Source: Salipiger sp. CCB-MM3
GTDB lineage: Bacteria; Pseudomonadota; Alphaproteobacteria; Rhodobacterales; Rhodobacteraceae
Assembly (NCBI RefSeq): GCF_001687105.1
Contig: NZ_CP014596.1
Location: 186,001-250,000 of the forward strand
Length of the DNA: 64,000 nucleotides
Reading direction: 5' to 3'
Below, piece by piece: positions 20,556 through 28,986 of the stretch. The notes beneath the pieces are model-generated. The model had not been told where the DNA came from. It searched no databases and was given only the letters and a program-made list of their open reading frames with translations. The translations under genes and the position numbers were made by a program. The first letter of the stretch is position 1. Every line of letters starts with the position of its first letter.

Positions 20556-21251
20556 TCAGGCGTCCAGCTGGCGCGACAGGATGGTGGAGAACTCATCGGC
20601 AAAAGCCTCATAGCCCGCGATCACGCGGTCCGAGTCTGCCGAGAGCTTGTTGTAGAAGATCACCGCCGGGATGGCCGCGACGAGGCCGAGCGCCGTGGCA
20701 AAGAGCGCCTCGGCGATCCCCGGAGCCACGACCACCAGCGAGGTGTCCTGCTGCGCGGCGATCTCGATGAAGGCATGCATGATGCCCCAGACCGTGCCGA
20801 AAAGACCGACGAAGGGCGCCGCCGAGGCGACCGTGGCCAGCACTGGCAGTCCGCGCTGCAGCGCCTCGGCCTCTTTCTGGATCGCCACATCCATCGAACG
20901 GTCGATGCGCGCGCTGGCGTTGGCGATCATGCCGCCGTCGCCGCGATGCGAACGGCGCCATTCGGTCATGCCTGCGGCAAAGACCCGCTGCGCGCGTCCG
21001 CGCGGCTCGGGGCCGATCTGGTCAAACAGCTCGTCCAGCGGCTCGCCGGACCAGAACGCGCGGTCGAAGACAGCGGCTTCGCGGCGGGCGCGCCGATAGG
21101 CGACGAGTTTCTCGAAAATGATCGCCCAAGCCCAGACCGAAGCGAGGATCAGCATCAGCATCACCAGCTTAACGGTCAGTGTGGCGCGGGCAAAGAGCCC
21201 CCACATGGAGAAATCGATCTCCTGCGCGAGCGCGAGGGTATTTGCGTCCAT
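20556..21251 (-). CDS. tolQ: Tol-Pal system protein TolQ
   Basis: A 231-residue inner-membrane MotA/TolQ/ExbB protein with three membrane helices: residues about 15-40 (MWGLFARATLTVKLVMLMLILASVW), then the pair LATVASAAPFVGLFGTVWGIM and ALFATALGLVAAIPAVIFYNKL, which carry the conserved threonines and the GTVWGIM motif. It forms the ion channel of the Tol motor. MDANTLALAQEIDF at 21251 is preferred over ATG 21269 because AGGAAGAG precedes it. First gene of the tol operon. Confidence 0.95.
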   Translation of the reverse strand: MDANTLALAQEIDFSMWGLFARATLTVKLVMLMLILASVWAWAIIFEKLVAYRRARREAAVFDRAFWSGEPLDELFDQIGPEPRGRAQRVFAAGMTEWRRSHRGDGGMIANASARIDRSMDVAIQKEAEALQRGLPVLATVASAAPFVGLFGTVWGIMHAFIEIAAQQDTSLVVVAPGIAEALFATALGLVAAIPAVIFYNKLSADSDRVIAGYEAFADEFSTILSRQLDA

Positions 21252-21312
21252 AAGCCTGCTCTTCCTCATGGGCTATGAAATGGCCTCTGTGCCGAGGCTC
21301 TGATTATCGGTC

Positions 21313-21342
21313 TACATAGCCGATTTGCAGCGCCGACACCAA
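21313..21342 (-). promoter_or_regulatory. candidate promoter of the tol operon
   Basis: On the minus strand TTGGTG and TATGTA are separated by 18 bases, about 60 bases upstream of the tolQ start. The -10 box sits inside a small inverted repeat (ATCGG ... CCGAT). Motif evidence only. Confidence 0.35.
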
Positions 21343-21973
21343 CACAATGGCGTCATTTTGGTGTCAGGGCGCCGCATTTCCCGCAGGAAATCGCCGATTT
21401 CCGTAGCGGCATGCAGGGCATTACGCGCAAGACGAAGGTGGTTCCGAAATCGCCACCGCCGCACTCCTTGCTAGAAGCCTTGGCGAATGGATGTTCGTTG
21501 CAACATCCTCGACCGCGCTGCAGCGGGGATAAAGACTTTCCGCGAACCGATCTCGTGCACAAGGACACTTACTTATAATGGATCTGGCACTGGCTGTTCT
21601 CCGAGCATGGGCTGCCGGTTGCGCTCGACCGGCAACCCGACCACGCAGCGCAAGCCGCGTCTTAAATTGGGTGATAGAGAGCAGCTGCTACCCCACACCG
21701 CCGCGTTGGCCGTAGATACGGCGGCTATAGCTACAGCCGGATCTCCATGAGTTTCGGCGTGTGCCCTGCGTCATGTGAACTGGACCGTTTGAAGCCGGAG
21801 CGATCGGCTAAGTTCTTCTGGCCAGGAGACGAGCGGAAGCCGAGACAAGACCCCTGCCGCAAGAGACCGGCAGAGCCTGTCACTCGTGCAGTAGCTCCGT
21901 TCCTCACCGATCATACGAACGGAGACCGCTTCGGCTAGGTTTGCACCAAGATGTCTGCCGATGGGAACGGGCC
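21343..21973. other. gene-poor spacer upstream of the tol operon
   Basis: About 630 bases without a convincing gene. Short frames on both strands lack ribosome binding sites and recognisable domains. Small hairpins are present at 21489-21508 (GGATGTT ... AACATCC) and 21613-21634 (TGCCGGT ... ACCGGCA). Base composition is visibly less GC-rich than the flanking genes and stop codons are frequent, so it looks like decayed sequence or an unrecognised non-coding element. Confidence 0.5.
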
Positions 21974-22951
21974 TCAGTCCAATCCTTCGATACGTACGAC
22001 CACCGCGTCGTGATCCGACAGCGGCGTCCCACCCGCCCCAAGCGAAGCCCGGATTTCGACTTCTCCCAATCGCATACCACGCGCGAGGAACCAGTCGAGT
22101 TTCATCGCCCGCTCCGGCCAGCGGGTGATCAGGCTCGGGCGCGTGGTCGGCTCATCCTCCGGCCCACCATGGGCAGAGAAGCCGGCCGCCCGCGCAACCT
22201 CGAAAAGCCCCTCGGCACGCCAGTCGCCGCCCGCGTGATTTCCGGTGTTCAGATCGCCGCCAATCAAGAGGGGCAGCGCCGGAAAAGCCGAGTCCAAGGC
22301 TTCGATCAGTCCCGCCACTTGACGCGCGCGATGCTCGGGGCCGCAGGCGCTTTCGAGGTGGGTCGAGACGGCAATAAAAGGCCCCGCTTCGGTCTCGATC
22401 CGAGCGCCAACGGCAATGCGCTCACCGAGGCGCGGCTGCTCGCCATCCGCGAACCATTGCCGCTGCCCCCAGAGCCGCAGTGCGAAGGGATCGTGCAGCG
22501 CGCTTCGCGCCATCAGCCCGTTGCCGTGATAGCCAAGCGCGTTGTGATCGTCGTCGCAGAATTGGTGTTCGATCGGCGATCCAAGGCCCAGTTCAAGGAA
22601 CTCCACTGCATAGGCGTAGGCCATGCCCAGATCTGCGGCCATGTCGGCGGTGGTGTTGCGCTGCTTGGTGCGCGCCATGCCGTGGTCCATCTCGGAGACC
22701 AGCACAAGATCGCAGTCCCGCACATGCGCCGCCGAGGCCTCGGGAAAAAGGCAGCGTTCGAGGTTCCAGGCCGCAACCGTCAGCGGCAGCGCCAGAGGCG
22801 CCGCCTGCCCGCTCCCACCGACCTCGACAAGGTTCATGCCGGGCACGGTGGCCATATGCGCGTCATGCGCGGCGATCTCTCGTGGCAGGTCATGCAGCGC
22901 GAGGTCAGCGCCTGTCGGCACCGGCAGCGCTTGCGTCGTCTCGCGGATCAT
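21974..22951 (-). CDS. endonuclease/exonuclease/phosphatase-fold protein in the ugp operon
   Basis: A 325-residue protein of the DNase I-like EEP superfamily. The catalytic set is intact: AAWNLER (metal/Asn), VSTHLES (His), GGDLNTG (Asp-Asn), the [10 protein letters not shown] segment and the C-terminal LSDHDAVVV (Ser-Asp-His). No signal peptide is evident, so it is probably cytosolic. The start overlaps the ugpC stop by 4 bases, coupling it to the glycerol-3-phosphate importer. In E. coli that position holds UgpQ, a glycerophosphodiesterase of a different fold; this protein may play a similar part, but that is inference. Confidence 0.82.
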   Translation of the reverse strand: MIRETTQALPVPTGADLALHDLPREIAAHDAHMATVPGMNLVEVGGSGQAAPLALPLTVAAWNLERCLFPEASAAHVRDCDLVLVSEMDHGMARTKQRNTTADMAADLGMAYAYAVEFLELGLGSPIEHQFCDDDHNALGYHGNGLMARSALHDPFALRLWGQRQWFADGEQPRLGERIAVGARIETEAGPFIAVSTHLESACGPEHRARQVAGLIEALDSAFPALPLLIGGDLNTGNHAGGDWRAEGLFEVARAAGFSAHGGPEDEPTTRPSLITRWPERAMKLDWFLARGMRLGEVEIRASLGAGGTPLSDHDAVVVRIEGLD

Positions 22952-24021
22952 TGCGCCGCCTCCGCCATGCGCTGCAGGGATTTTTCGAAGCGGCGCCCGG
23001 TCTGCGCATCGAAAAGGTGCAGCCGAGCGGGGTCGAAGGCCACGCGCATCACTTGCGAGAGCGGCGTATCATGCATGTCGGTGACTGCCAGGGCCTGATC
23101 GCCCACCATGCCGTGGATGATGCGCTGCGCGCCCAGCTCCTCGACGTATTCCACCCGCATCGGCAGGCCGCCGGTCTCGACGATGCGCAGATCCTCGGCC
23201 CGGAAGCCCAGCGTCACCGGCCCCGGCGCATTGCCCACCTCGGCCAGCGCATGACCTTCGAGCAGCACACGCCCGCCCTCGATCCGCGCGTCCAGAAGGC
23301 TCATGGCCGGAGCCCCGATAAAGGAGGCAACAAAGGTGGACGCGGGCTTGCGGTAGACCTCGAGCGGCGCGCCGATCTGCTCGACCCGCCCGCCGTTCAG
23401 CACCACCAGCCGGTCGGCGAGCGTCATCGCCTCGAGCTGGTCGTGGGTGACGTAGAGCGAGGTCGTCCCGAGCCGCTGCTGCAGCTTGCGGATTTCCATC
23501 CGCATGGACACCCGCAGCTTGGCGTCGAGGTTCGACAGCGGCTCGTCGAAAAGGAAGGCGGCGGGCTGGCGCACGATGGCGCGGCCCATGGCGACCCGCT
23601 GGCGCTGACCGCCCGACAGGGCGCGCGGCTTGCGGTCAAGATACGGCCCAAGCTCCAGCATGCGCGAGGCTTCGGCCACGCGCTCCTCGATCACCGCTTT
23701 GCTTTCGCCGCGGTTCTTCAGCCCGTAGGCCATGTTGTCGCGCACCGACATATGCGGGTAGAGCGCATAGTTCTGGAACACCATGGCGATGTCGCGCTCG
23801 GCCGGATCGAGGTCATTCACCCGCCGACCGCCAATCATCACGTCGCCGCGCGTGACCGTCTCCAGCCCCGCCACCATGCGCAGAAGCGTGGACTTGCCAC
23901 AGCCCGAGGGGCCGACGAGCACGATGAACTCGCCGTCCTTGATATCGATGTTCACATCGGAGACGGCATCGACGCCGCCGGAGTAGGTCTTGCCGACCGA
24001 CTTGAGAGTAAGCTCAGCCAT
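22948..24021 (-). CDS. ugpC: sn-glycerol-3-phosphate ABC transporter ATP-binding protein UgpC
   Basis: A 357-residue ABC ATPase of the MalK/UgpC type. Walker [10 protein letters not shown], signature [14 protein letters not shown], Walker [15 protein letters not shown] and the switch histidine in [15 protein letters not shown] are all present, followed by the regulatory TOBE-like domain (about residues 240-357). It powers uptake of glycerol-3-phosphate and glycerophosphodiesters. The ugpE stop and this start overlap as TAATG, and the EEP protein gene overlaps the 3' end. Confidence 0.93.
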   Translation of the reverse strand: MAELTLKSVGKTYSGGVDAVSDVNIDIKDGEFIVLVGPSGCGKSTLLRMVAGLETVTRGDVMIGGRRVNDLDPAERDIAMVFQNYALYPHMSVRDNMAYGLKNRGESKAVIEERVAEASRMLELGPYLDRKPRALSGGQRQRVAMGRAIVRQPAAFLFDEPLSNLDAKLRVSMRMEIRKLQQRLGTTSLYVTHDQLEAMTLADRLVVLNGGRVEQIGAPLEVYRKPASTFVASFIGAPAMSLLDARIEGGRVLLEGHALAEVGNAPGPVTLGFRAEDLRIVETGGLPMRVEYVEELGAQRIIHGMVGDQALAVTDMHDTPLSQVMRVAFDPARLHLFDAQTGRRFEKSLQRMAEAAQ

Positions 24022-24863
24022 TATTTGTCACTTTCCGTCAGGCCCTTGATGAACATGCGCTGAAAGATCACCACCACGGCAACCGGGGGGACCATGGCCA
24101 GCACCGCGAGGGCAAAGGCTTCGTTGTAATCGGGGATCTGACTGCCGACCCAGACCTGCAGGATCGACTTGATGCCGCGCATGAGCGTGTAAAAGCTCTC
24201 GTCCGTGGTCATCAGCAGCGGCCAGAGGTACTGGTTCCAGCCGTAGATGAACATGATGATGAAGATCGCCGCCATCATGGTTTTCGACAGAGGCACCAGC
24301 ACGTCGATGAAGAATTTCACCGGCCCCGCGCCGTCGATCCGCGCCGCTTCAAGCAGTTCGTCCGGCACCGAGCGAAAGAACTGCCGGAAGAAGAACGTGC
24401 CGGTGGCCGAGGCCAGCAGCGGCACGATCAGCCCGGTGTAGGTGTTGAGCAGATGCAGCTCCGACATCACCTGATAAGAGGGCACGATGCGCACCTCGAG
24501 CGGCAGCAGCAGCGTGGCGAAGATCGCCCAGAACATCAGCGTGGCAAAGCGGAAACGGAAGTAGACCAGCGCGTAGGCAGCCAACATCGACAGCACGATT
24601 TTCCCGATGGCAAAGCCAAGGCCCATGATCATCGAGTTGCCCAGCATCAAAAGGCCGGTGACGTCGCCGGTGAAGCCGCCCTTGTGGGTCAGCACCTTGC
24701 CGTAGGTCTCGGCGCCGTGGCTGCCGGGGGTGAGGTAGAGGCCATTCGAATGGATGTCGATCGCCGCATGGGTCGAGGACATCAGCGCCATGACCACCGG
24801 CGTGCAGAGAAACAGCGCGCCGAGGATCAGGATCAGGTGGTCGAGGGGTTTGATTTTCTGCAT
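24021..24863 (-). CDS. ugpE: sn-glycerol-3-phosphate ABC transporter permease UgpE
   Basis: A 280-residue MalG-type permease with six membrane helices. The EAA loop that docks on the ATPase reads [22 protein letters not shown]. Homology to UgpE is clear through [16 protein letters not shown] near the N-terminus and the C-terminal [13 protein letters not shown]. It pairs with UgpA, encoded 4 bases upstream, and lies in the order ugpB-A-E-C. Confidence 0.93.
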   Translation of the reverse strand: MQKIKPLDHLILILGALFLCTPVVMALMSSTHAAIDIHSNGLYLTPGSHGAETYGKVLTHKGGFTGDVTGLLMLGNSMIMGLGFAIGKIVLSMLAAYALVYFRFRFATLMFWAIFATLLLPLEVRIVPSYQVMSELHLLNTYTGLIVPLLASATGTFFFRQFFRSVPDELLEAARIDGAGPVKFFIDVLVPLSKTMMAAIFIIMFIYGWNQYLWPLLMTTDESFYTLMRGIKSILQVWVGSQIPDYNEAFALAVLAMVPPVAVVVIFQRMFIKGLTESDK

Positions 24864-24867
24864 GGCG

Positions 24868-25839
24868 TCACCCGTAATGCACGCGGCGTTCGAGGAAGCG
24901 GAACTGCAGCACCGTCAGCAGCGCCACGACGATCATCAGGATCACCGACTGCGCCGAGCTGCCGCCGATGTCATTGCCTTTGAAGCCGTCGAGATAGACC
25001 TTGTAGACCAGCGTCATTGGGTTGTTGGCGGGCTTGTCTTTCACGATGACATCGATGATCGGGAAAGTGTCGAACATCGCGTAGGTGATGTTGATTACCA
25101 GCAGGAAGAAGGCGGTGGGTGCCAGCAGCGGCAGGGTGATGTCCTTGAACCGGCGCCAGCCGGACTGCGCGTCGATCAGCGCGGCTTCGCGCACCGAGAC
25201 CGGCACCGACTGCAACCCCGACAGGAAGAAGATGAAGTTGTAGGGGATCTGCTTCCACACGGCGATCACGATGAGCGCAGTGGCGGTGTCCCAATAATTG
25301 ATGCCGACCTTCAGATCATAGCCGAAAAAGGCGGCGAGGTCCTTCATTGGCCCCATGTGCATGTCAAAGAACATCATGCCGATCAGCCCGGCGACCGGCG
25401 GCGCGATGGCGTAGACCGAGATCAGCAGCGTCTTGTAGGTCTCCGCGCCGCGGATCACCTTGTCGGCCTTGACCGCCAGCAGCAGCCCCAGCCCCAGCGC
25501 CAACGCGGTCACCACCACGCAGAAAAAGGCGGTGAAGGCGGCGGTCGAGAGGTAGCCCGAACTGCTCAGCGCGTCGGTGTAGTTCTCCATCCCGACGAAG
25601 GTGGCGCCGAACCCGAAGGGGTCTTCGAGGTAAAACGACGAGGTCACCGCCTGCACGGAGGGCCAGTAGAAGAAGATCACCACCACCGCGAGCTGCGGCA
25701 GCAGAAAGAGCCATGGGGTGAGCGGGCGGTCGAACTGCACGCGTTTGACGGGGTTGGCGGTCTCGCCGCCCCACCACGCGCGCAGGCGATCCAGCGCGCT
25801 GCGCTCGGCCCTTGGCAAGGTCATGGGAGTGTCGGTCAC
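24868..25839 (-). CDS. ugpA: sn-glycerol-3-phosphate ABC transporter permease UgpA
   Basis: A 323-residue MalF-type permease of six helices with the EAA loop EAALIDAQSGWRRFKDITLPLL. WLFLLPQLAVVVIFFYWPSVQAV and FVGMENY are typical of UgpA. It has about 30 more N-terminal residues than E. coli UgpA. The start is probably GTG at 25839, preceded by AGGACA; an internal ATG at 25824 has no site in front. A strong hairpin separates it from ugpB. Confidence 0.92.
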   Translation of the reverse strand: MTDTPMTLPRAERSALDRLRAWWGGETANPVKRVQFDRPLTPWLFLLPQLAVVVIFFYWPSVQAVTSSFYLEDPFGFGATFVGMENYTDALSSSGYLSTAAFTAFFCVVVTALALGLGLLLAVKADKVIRGAETYKTLLISVYAIAPPVAGLIGMMFFDMHMGPMKDLAAFFGYDLKVGINYWDTATALIVIAVWKQIPYNFIFFLSGLQSVPVSVREAALIDAQSGWRRFKDITLPLLAPTAFFLLVINITYAMFDTFPIIDVIVKDKPANNPMTLVYKVYLDGFKGNDIGGSSAQSVILMIVVALLTVLQFRFLERRVHYG

Positions 25840-25889
25840 GGGCTGTGTCCTGATCGGTCTGGGCGCCTGTTTGGCGCATCAACGGCAGC

Positions 25890-25915
25890 GGGCCCCGGAC
25901 ATCCGCCCGGGGCCC
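25890..25915 (-). terminator. hairpin between ugpB and ugpA
   Basis: A perfect 9-bp GC stem (GGGCCCCGG with CCGGGGCCC, 8-base loop) in the 97-base ugpB-ugpA gap. It has no T-run. In many importers such a structure protects or attenuates the transcript so that binding protein is made in excess over the permeases; that role is inferred here. Confidence 0.65.
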
Positions 25916-25936
25916 CTGAACGCGGCAGGGCCGGTC

Positions 25937-27232
25937 TTAGTTGGCGGTCTTGGCAAAGCGCGCCAGCAGCGCGTCGCCCTCTTCCTGGATGGTGTCGAAC
26001 GCGGCCTGCACGTCGGTCTCACCCGAGAAGATGCGGTTGAACTCGCGCTCCATCACCGAGCGGATCTGCGGGTAGAAGCCCAGACGGTAGCCCTTGGACC
26101 ATTCGCCGCCGTCGAGCATCAGCTGCTGGATGCCGACCTCGGCCACCGGCTGCTCGTCGTAGTAGCCTTCGCCCTTGGCCATCTCGTAGGCGGCCTCGGT
26201 GATCGGCACATAGCCGGTGTTCTTGTGCCAGTAGACCTGGGTCTCGGGCGAGGTCAGGAACGAGAAGAACTTCGCGGTACAGGCGTTCTCGGCGTCGGGT
26301 TTGCCGGCCATGGCGAAAAGCGCGGCGCCACCGATGAAGCTTTGCGTGCCGGCACCTTCGATGCTGTCCCAATAGGGCATGTAGACGGCGTCAAAATCGA
26401 AATCTGCTGATTTCTGCAGGCCGCCGAAGCTGCCCGACGAGCCGATCCACATGGCGGCCTCGCCCTCTTCGAAGGGCTTGAGGTTGTCGGCCCAGCCAGC
26501 GCCGTAGAAGCCGTAGAGGCCTTCGTCGGCCCATGCCTTGAGCTTTTCGAACATCATCACCTGGTTCTCATCGTTGACGATGATCTCGGTGCCCTCAGTG
26601 CCGTCGTAGCCGTTGTTGTTGGTGGCGAACTGCTGGTTGTTCCGCGACTTGAAGTTCTCAACCATCATCCAGGTCAACTGCGAGGCGGTCATCGGCAGGT
26701 AACCTGCCTCTTTCAGCGCGGGAGCAACCTCTTCGAACTCTTCCCAGGTCTTCGGCGGCTCGACGCCCGCCTTCTCGAAGGCTTCAACGTTGTAATACAT
26801 GATCGGCGCCGACGAGTTGAACGGCATGCCAATGAACTTGCCGTCGCTGTCGGCGTAGAAGTTCCGCACACCGGCGATGAAGTCGTCGCGGTTGAACTCT
26901 TCGCCCGCGCCCTTGATCAGGTCTTCGGCGGGGACCGTCGCGCCCTTTGCAGCGATGATGGTGGCGGCGCCCGCGTCGAACACCTGCAGGATGTTCGGCT
27001 GCTCCCCCGAACGGAAGGCCGCGATGCCCGACGACAGCGCCTCTTCGTAGGTGCCGCGCGAGATCGGCGTCAGGTTACATGCGTCCTGCGCCTCGTTGAA
27101 TTGCTGCGAAATCTCGTTGATCACTTCGCCGTTGCGGCCGCCCATGCCGTGCCACCACGTGATGTCGGTGGCGGCGAGTGCGGTCGAGGCGGTCAGTGCG
27201 AAAGTCACTGTCCCTGCTGCAAGCTTGATCAT
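25937..27232 (-). CDS. ugpB: sn-glycerol-3-phosphate-binding protein UgpB
   Basis: A 431-residue periplasmic solute-binding protein with a signal peptide ending at TALA (MIKLAAGTVTFALTASTALA). DITWWHGMGGRNGEVINE, QVFDAGAATIIAAKG, MPFNSSAPIMYYN and WEEFE are characteristic of UgpB. ATG 27232 is chosen because GAGGGA precedes it and the signal peptide then begins properly; ATG 27244 has no ribosome binding site. First gene of the ugp operon, with a candidate Pho box upstream. Confidence 0.93.
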   Translation of the reverse strand: MIKLAAGTVTFALTASTALAATDITWWHGMGGRNGEVINEISQQFNEAQDACNLTPISRGTYEEALSSGIAAFRSGEQPNILQVFDAGAATIIAAKGATVPAEDLIKGAGEEFNRDDFIAGVRNFYADSDGKFIGMPFNSSAPIMYYNVEAFEKAGVEPPKTWEEFEEVAPALKEAGYLPMTASQLTWMMVENFKSRNNQQFATNNNGYDGTEGTEIIVNDENQVMMFEKLKAWADEGLYGFYGAGWADNLKPFEEGEAAMWIGSSGSFGGLQKSADFDFDAVYMPYWDSIEGAGTQSFIGGAALFAMAGKPDAENACTAKFFSFLTSPETQVYWHKNTGYVPITEAAYEMAKGEGYYDEQPVAEVGIQQLMLDGGEWSKGYRLGFYPQIRSVMEREFNRIFSGETDVQAAFDTIQEEGDALLARFAKTAN

Positions 27233-27328
27233 TGTGTCCCTCATTGGTCAGGCGTTGTCTGACCGCAGCCCCTAAGCCGGGACTGTGACACTTCGCATTA
27301 CGTTGGGTGATGTTTTGATTTCGCCTGC

Positions 27329-27346
27329 GTGACGTTTCGATGACGT
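27329..27346 (-). promoter_or_regulatory. candidate Pho box upstream of ugpB
   Basis: On the minus strand CGTCAT-cgaaa-CGTCAC are direct repeats with an 11-base period, about 100 bases upstream of ugpB. PhoB sites are 7-bp direct repeats (CTGTCAT) with the same period, and ugp operons are classical Pho-regulon members. The half-sites differ from the consensus at the first two positions (AC for CT), so this is a reasoned candidate. Confidence 0.5.
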
Positions 27347-27371
27347 CCACCCCCTTTGCCCCTGCCCTAAG

Positions 27372-27405
27372 CGCAAAAGCAAACGCGCCGGGCAATGCCG
27401 GCGCG
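27372..27405 (-). terminator. intrinsic terminator of the LuxR-type regulator gene
   Basis: On the minus strand an 8-bp stem (CGCGCCGG with CCGGCGCG) is followed by TTTGCTTTTGC, about 30 bases after the regulator's stop codon. Confidence 0.7.
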
Positions 27406-27432
27406 TCGCTCTGCTCGAGGTCTTGCGGGGCC

Positions 27433-28095
27433 TCAGAAGAGCCCGGCCTCCTTAGCCAGCATGGCGGCCTGCGTGCGGTTCGAGGCGCCGATCTTGCGAT
27501 AGAGCGTTTTCACGTGCAGCTTCACGGTCGGCTCGCGGATATCGAGATCGCGGGCGATCTCCTTGTTCGATTTGCCCTGCGTCAGCCCTTCGAGCACTTC
27601 AAGCTCGCGCGGGGACAGGCGCTCGGCCATCGGGTGGCTCGGCGCGGCCTCTTCCTGACGCATGAAGTCGAGTGGCGCATATTGCTCGCCCATCGCCATG
27701 AAGCGCACGGCGTTGACAAGCGACTTGGCAGAGAGAGTCTTGGGCAGGAAGCCGGCGGCACCGGCTTCGAGCACCTGTTCGGCGACATCGCGGCTTGCGG
27801 TCCCCGAGATGATCGCCACGCGGTGCGTGCCTTCGAGCGCGCGCATCTTGTGGAAGCCGTCGAGCGCATTCATCCCCGGCATCGAGTAGTCGAGCAGCAC
27901 GAGATCAAACTGCTCGCCCGCCTTCACCAGCGCCTCTGCCTCGGAATAACTGGCCACGCAGACCGTCTCGAACGTGCCTTCGCCTTCAAGAAAGATCTGC
28001 AGCGTATCGCGCAGCAGGTCATGGTCGTCGGCGATCAATACCCGCAGCACATTGGCCGGTCTGGTTAAAGTCTGAGCCACCTGCTGAGCCATCAT
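27433..28095 (-). CDS. LuxR-family (NarL/FixJ-type) response regulator
   Basis: A 220-residue regulator. The receiver domain (about residues 17-135) has the acidic pocket IADDHD, the phosphoacceptor Asp69 in LVLLDYSMPG, and the conserved threonine/serine (ISGTAS) and lysine (LPKTLS). The C-terminal LuxR helix-turn-helix (about 155-212) reads LSPRELEVLEGLTQGKSNKEIARDL. GGAGA lies before the ATG at 28095. It is divergent from the pterin-fold protein and hybrid kinase genes, and the HPt of that kinase is its most likely phosphodonor. Confidence 0.92.
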   Translation of the reverse strand: MMAQQVAQTLTRPANVLRVLIADDHDLLRDTLQIFLEGEGTFETVCVASYSEAEALVKAGEQFDLVLLDYSMPGMNALDGFHKMRALEGTHRVAIISGTASRDVAEQVLEAGAAGFLPKTLSAKSLVNAVRFMAMGEQYAPLDFMRQEEAAPSHPMAERLSPRELEVLEGLTQGKSNKEIARDLDIREPTVKLHVKTLYRKIGASNRTQAAMLAKEAGLF

Positions 28096-28450
28096 GTCCC
28101 GTCTCCCCGAAATCCTCCGACGAATCGCCGGTCATCGTTCTCTAAACAAATAGCAAATCTGTCGCCGGATTACGGTTAAATTAAGGACAAAAGGCGGCGT
28201 GTGGCCTTCCTGCCATGCTAAACCTTGACGTGTTTTCGGCAAAATTCCGCTAACGTGTTGTATCAAGAGCCCAATGTCGCTCATCGCTGTCAGAGGGCTC
28301 CGTTACGGCATGGGCTGCCGCAAATAAAAAAGAGAGCTATGGCCGCGATCAGAGCTCCCTACCCGGACGGATAGGGAACCCTCCCATTGCCCCGATACCG
28401 CTTCGGCGCCGCGTATGACAGTATTCCGCAACGCACCAAGGAGTCGCCCC
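28096..28450. other. divergent regulatory region between the LuxR-type regulator and the sensor/kinase operon
   Basis: A 355-base AT-richer spacer with no gene. It contains the palindrome at 28358-28375 and TTGCCCC at 28387-28393. TTGACG (28225-28230) and TAACGT (28251-28256) resemble promoter boxes but are 20 bases apart, too far for a standard promoter. Confidence 0.6.
28358..28375. promoter_or_regulatory. palindromic operator candidate, copy 1
   Basis: CCTACCC-GGAC-GGATAGG is an imperfect inverted repeat of 7-base half-sites (CCTAYCC) whose starts are 11 bases apart, one helical turn. It is followed after a fixed gap by TTGCCCC (28387-28393). The same 18 bases, with TTGCCCC at the same distance, recur at 31770-31787. 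It lies 75 bases before the pterin-fold protein start. Confidence 0.7.
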
Positions 28451-28960
28451 ATGTCTCTTCTTTCGCCCCTGCGCGCCGTGATTGCACTTGCCATCCTCGC
28501 CACGCCCGTGGTCGCGGAAGATCTGCCCCAACCTGAGGGCGAGCCGCTGCTCGTTGTCAGCGGCGCGATCGCCAACACCAATGTTGGCGATACGGCGAGC
28601 TTCGATTTCGAGATGCTCGAAAATCTCGAAACCCGCACCTTCACCACCAAGACGATCTGGACCGATGGCGATCAGACGTTCACCGGCGTTCAGCTCAGCG
28701 ACCTTATGGAACTGGTGGGTGCCGAAGGTGACGTGATCAAAGCCACCGCGATCAACGACTATGCGGTCGACATCCCGCGTGAGGATTGGGTCGACGACGG
28801 GCCGATCGTGGCGTTCCTGAACAACGGCGAGACCATGCCCGTACGGCAGAAGGGTCCGCTGTGGATCGTCTACCCGTTCGATCAGAACCCCGAGTATCAG
28901 ACCGAGCAAATCTACTCGCGCGCAATCTGGCAGCTGGACCGCATCATCGTGCTTGACTAG
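28451..28960 (+). CDS. secreted molybdopterin/pterin-binding-fold protein (PruR-like)
   Basis: A 169-residue protein with a signal peptide (MSLLSPLRAVIALAILATPVVA) and a single oxidoreductase molybdopterin-binding (SUOX-like) domain, COG3915 type. Segments such as LVVSGAIANTN, FTGVQLSDLMELVGA, YAVDIPREDW and RQKGPLWIVYPFD fit that fold. In Agrobacterium the related periplasmic protein PruR binds pterins and controls a membrane signalling enzyme. Here the next gene is a hybrid kinase, so a sensor role is likely; catalysis is unlikely because no partner domains are present. AAGGAG 8 bases upstream sets the ATG at 28451. Confidence 0.8.
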   Translation: MSLLSPLRAVIALAILATPVVAEDLPQPEGEPLLVVSGAIANTNVGDTASFDFEMLENLETRTFTTKTIWTDGDQTFTGVQLSDLMELVGAEGDVIKATAINDYAVDIPREDWVDDGPIVAFLNNGETMPVRQKGPLWIVYPFDQNPEYQTEQIYSRAIWQLDRIIVLD

Positions 28961-28986
28961 GGCGCGCGGTTCATGCCCTTGGAGGC

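Noticed and set aside
21353..21568. A 71-codon minus-strand frame in the spacer before tolQ
   Set aside because: No ribosome binding site and no recognisable fold; composition is that of the non-coding tract.
28180..28195. TTAAATTAA as a CtrA-binding site
   Set aside because: CtrA half-sites should be 7 bases apart; here they nearly touch.
28225..28256. TTGACG ... TAACGT as promoter of the sensor/kinase operon
   Set aside because: The 20-base spacing is too long for a standard sigma-70 promoter.
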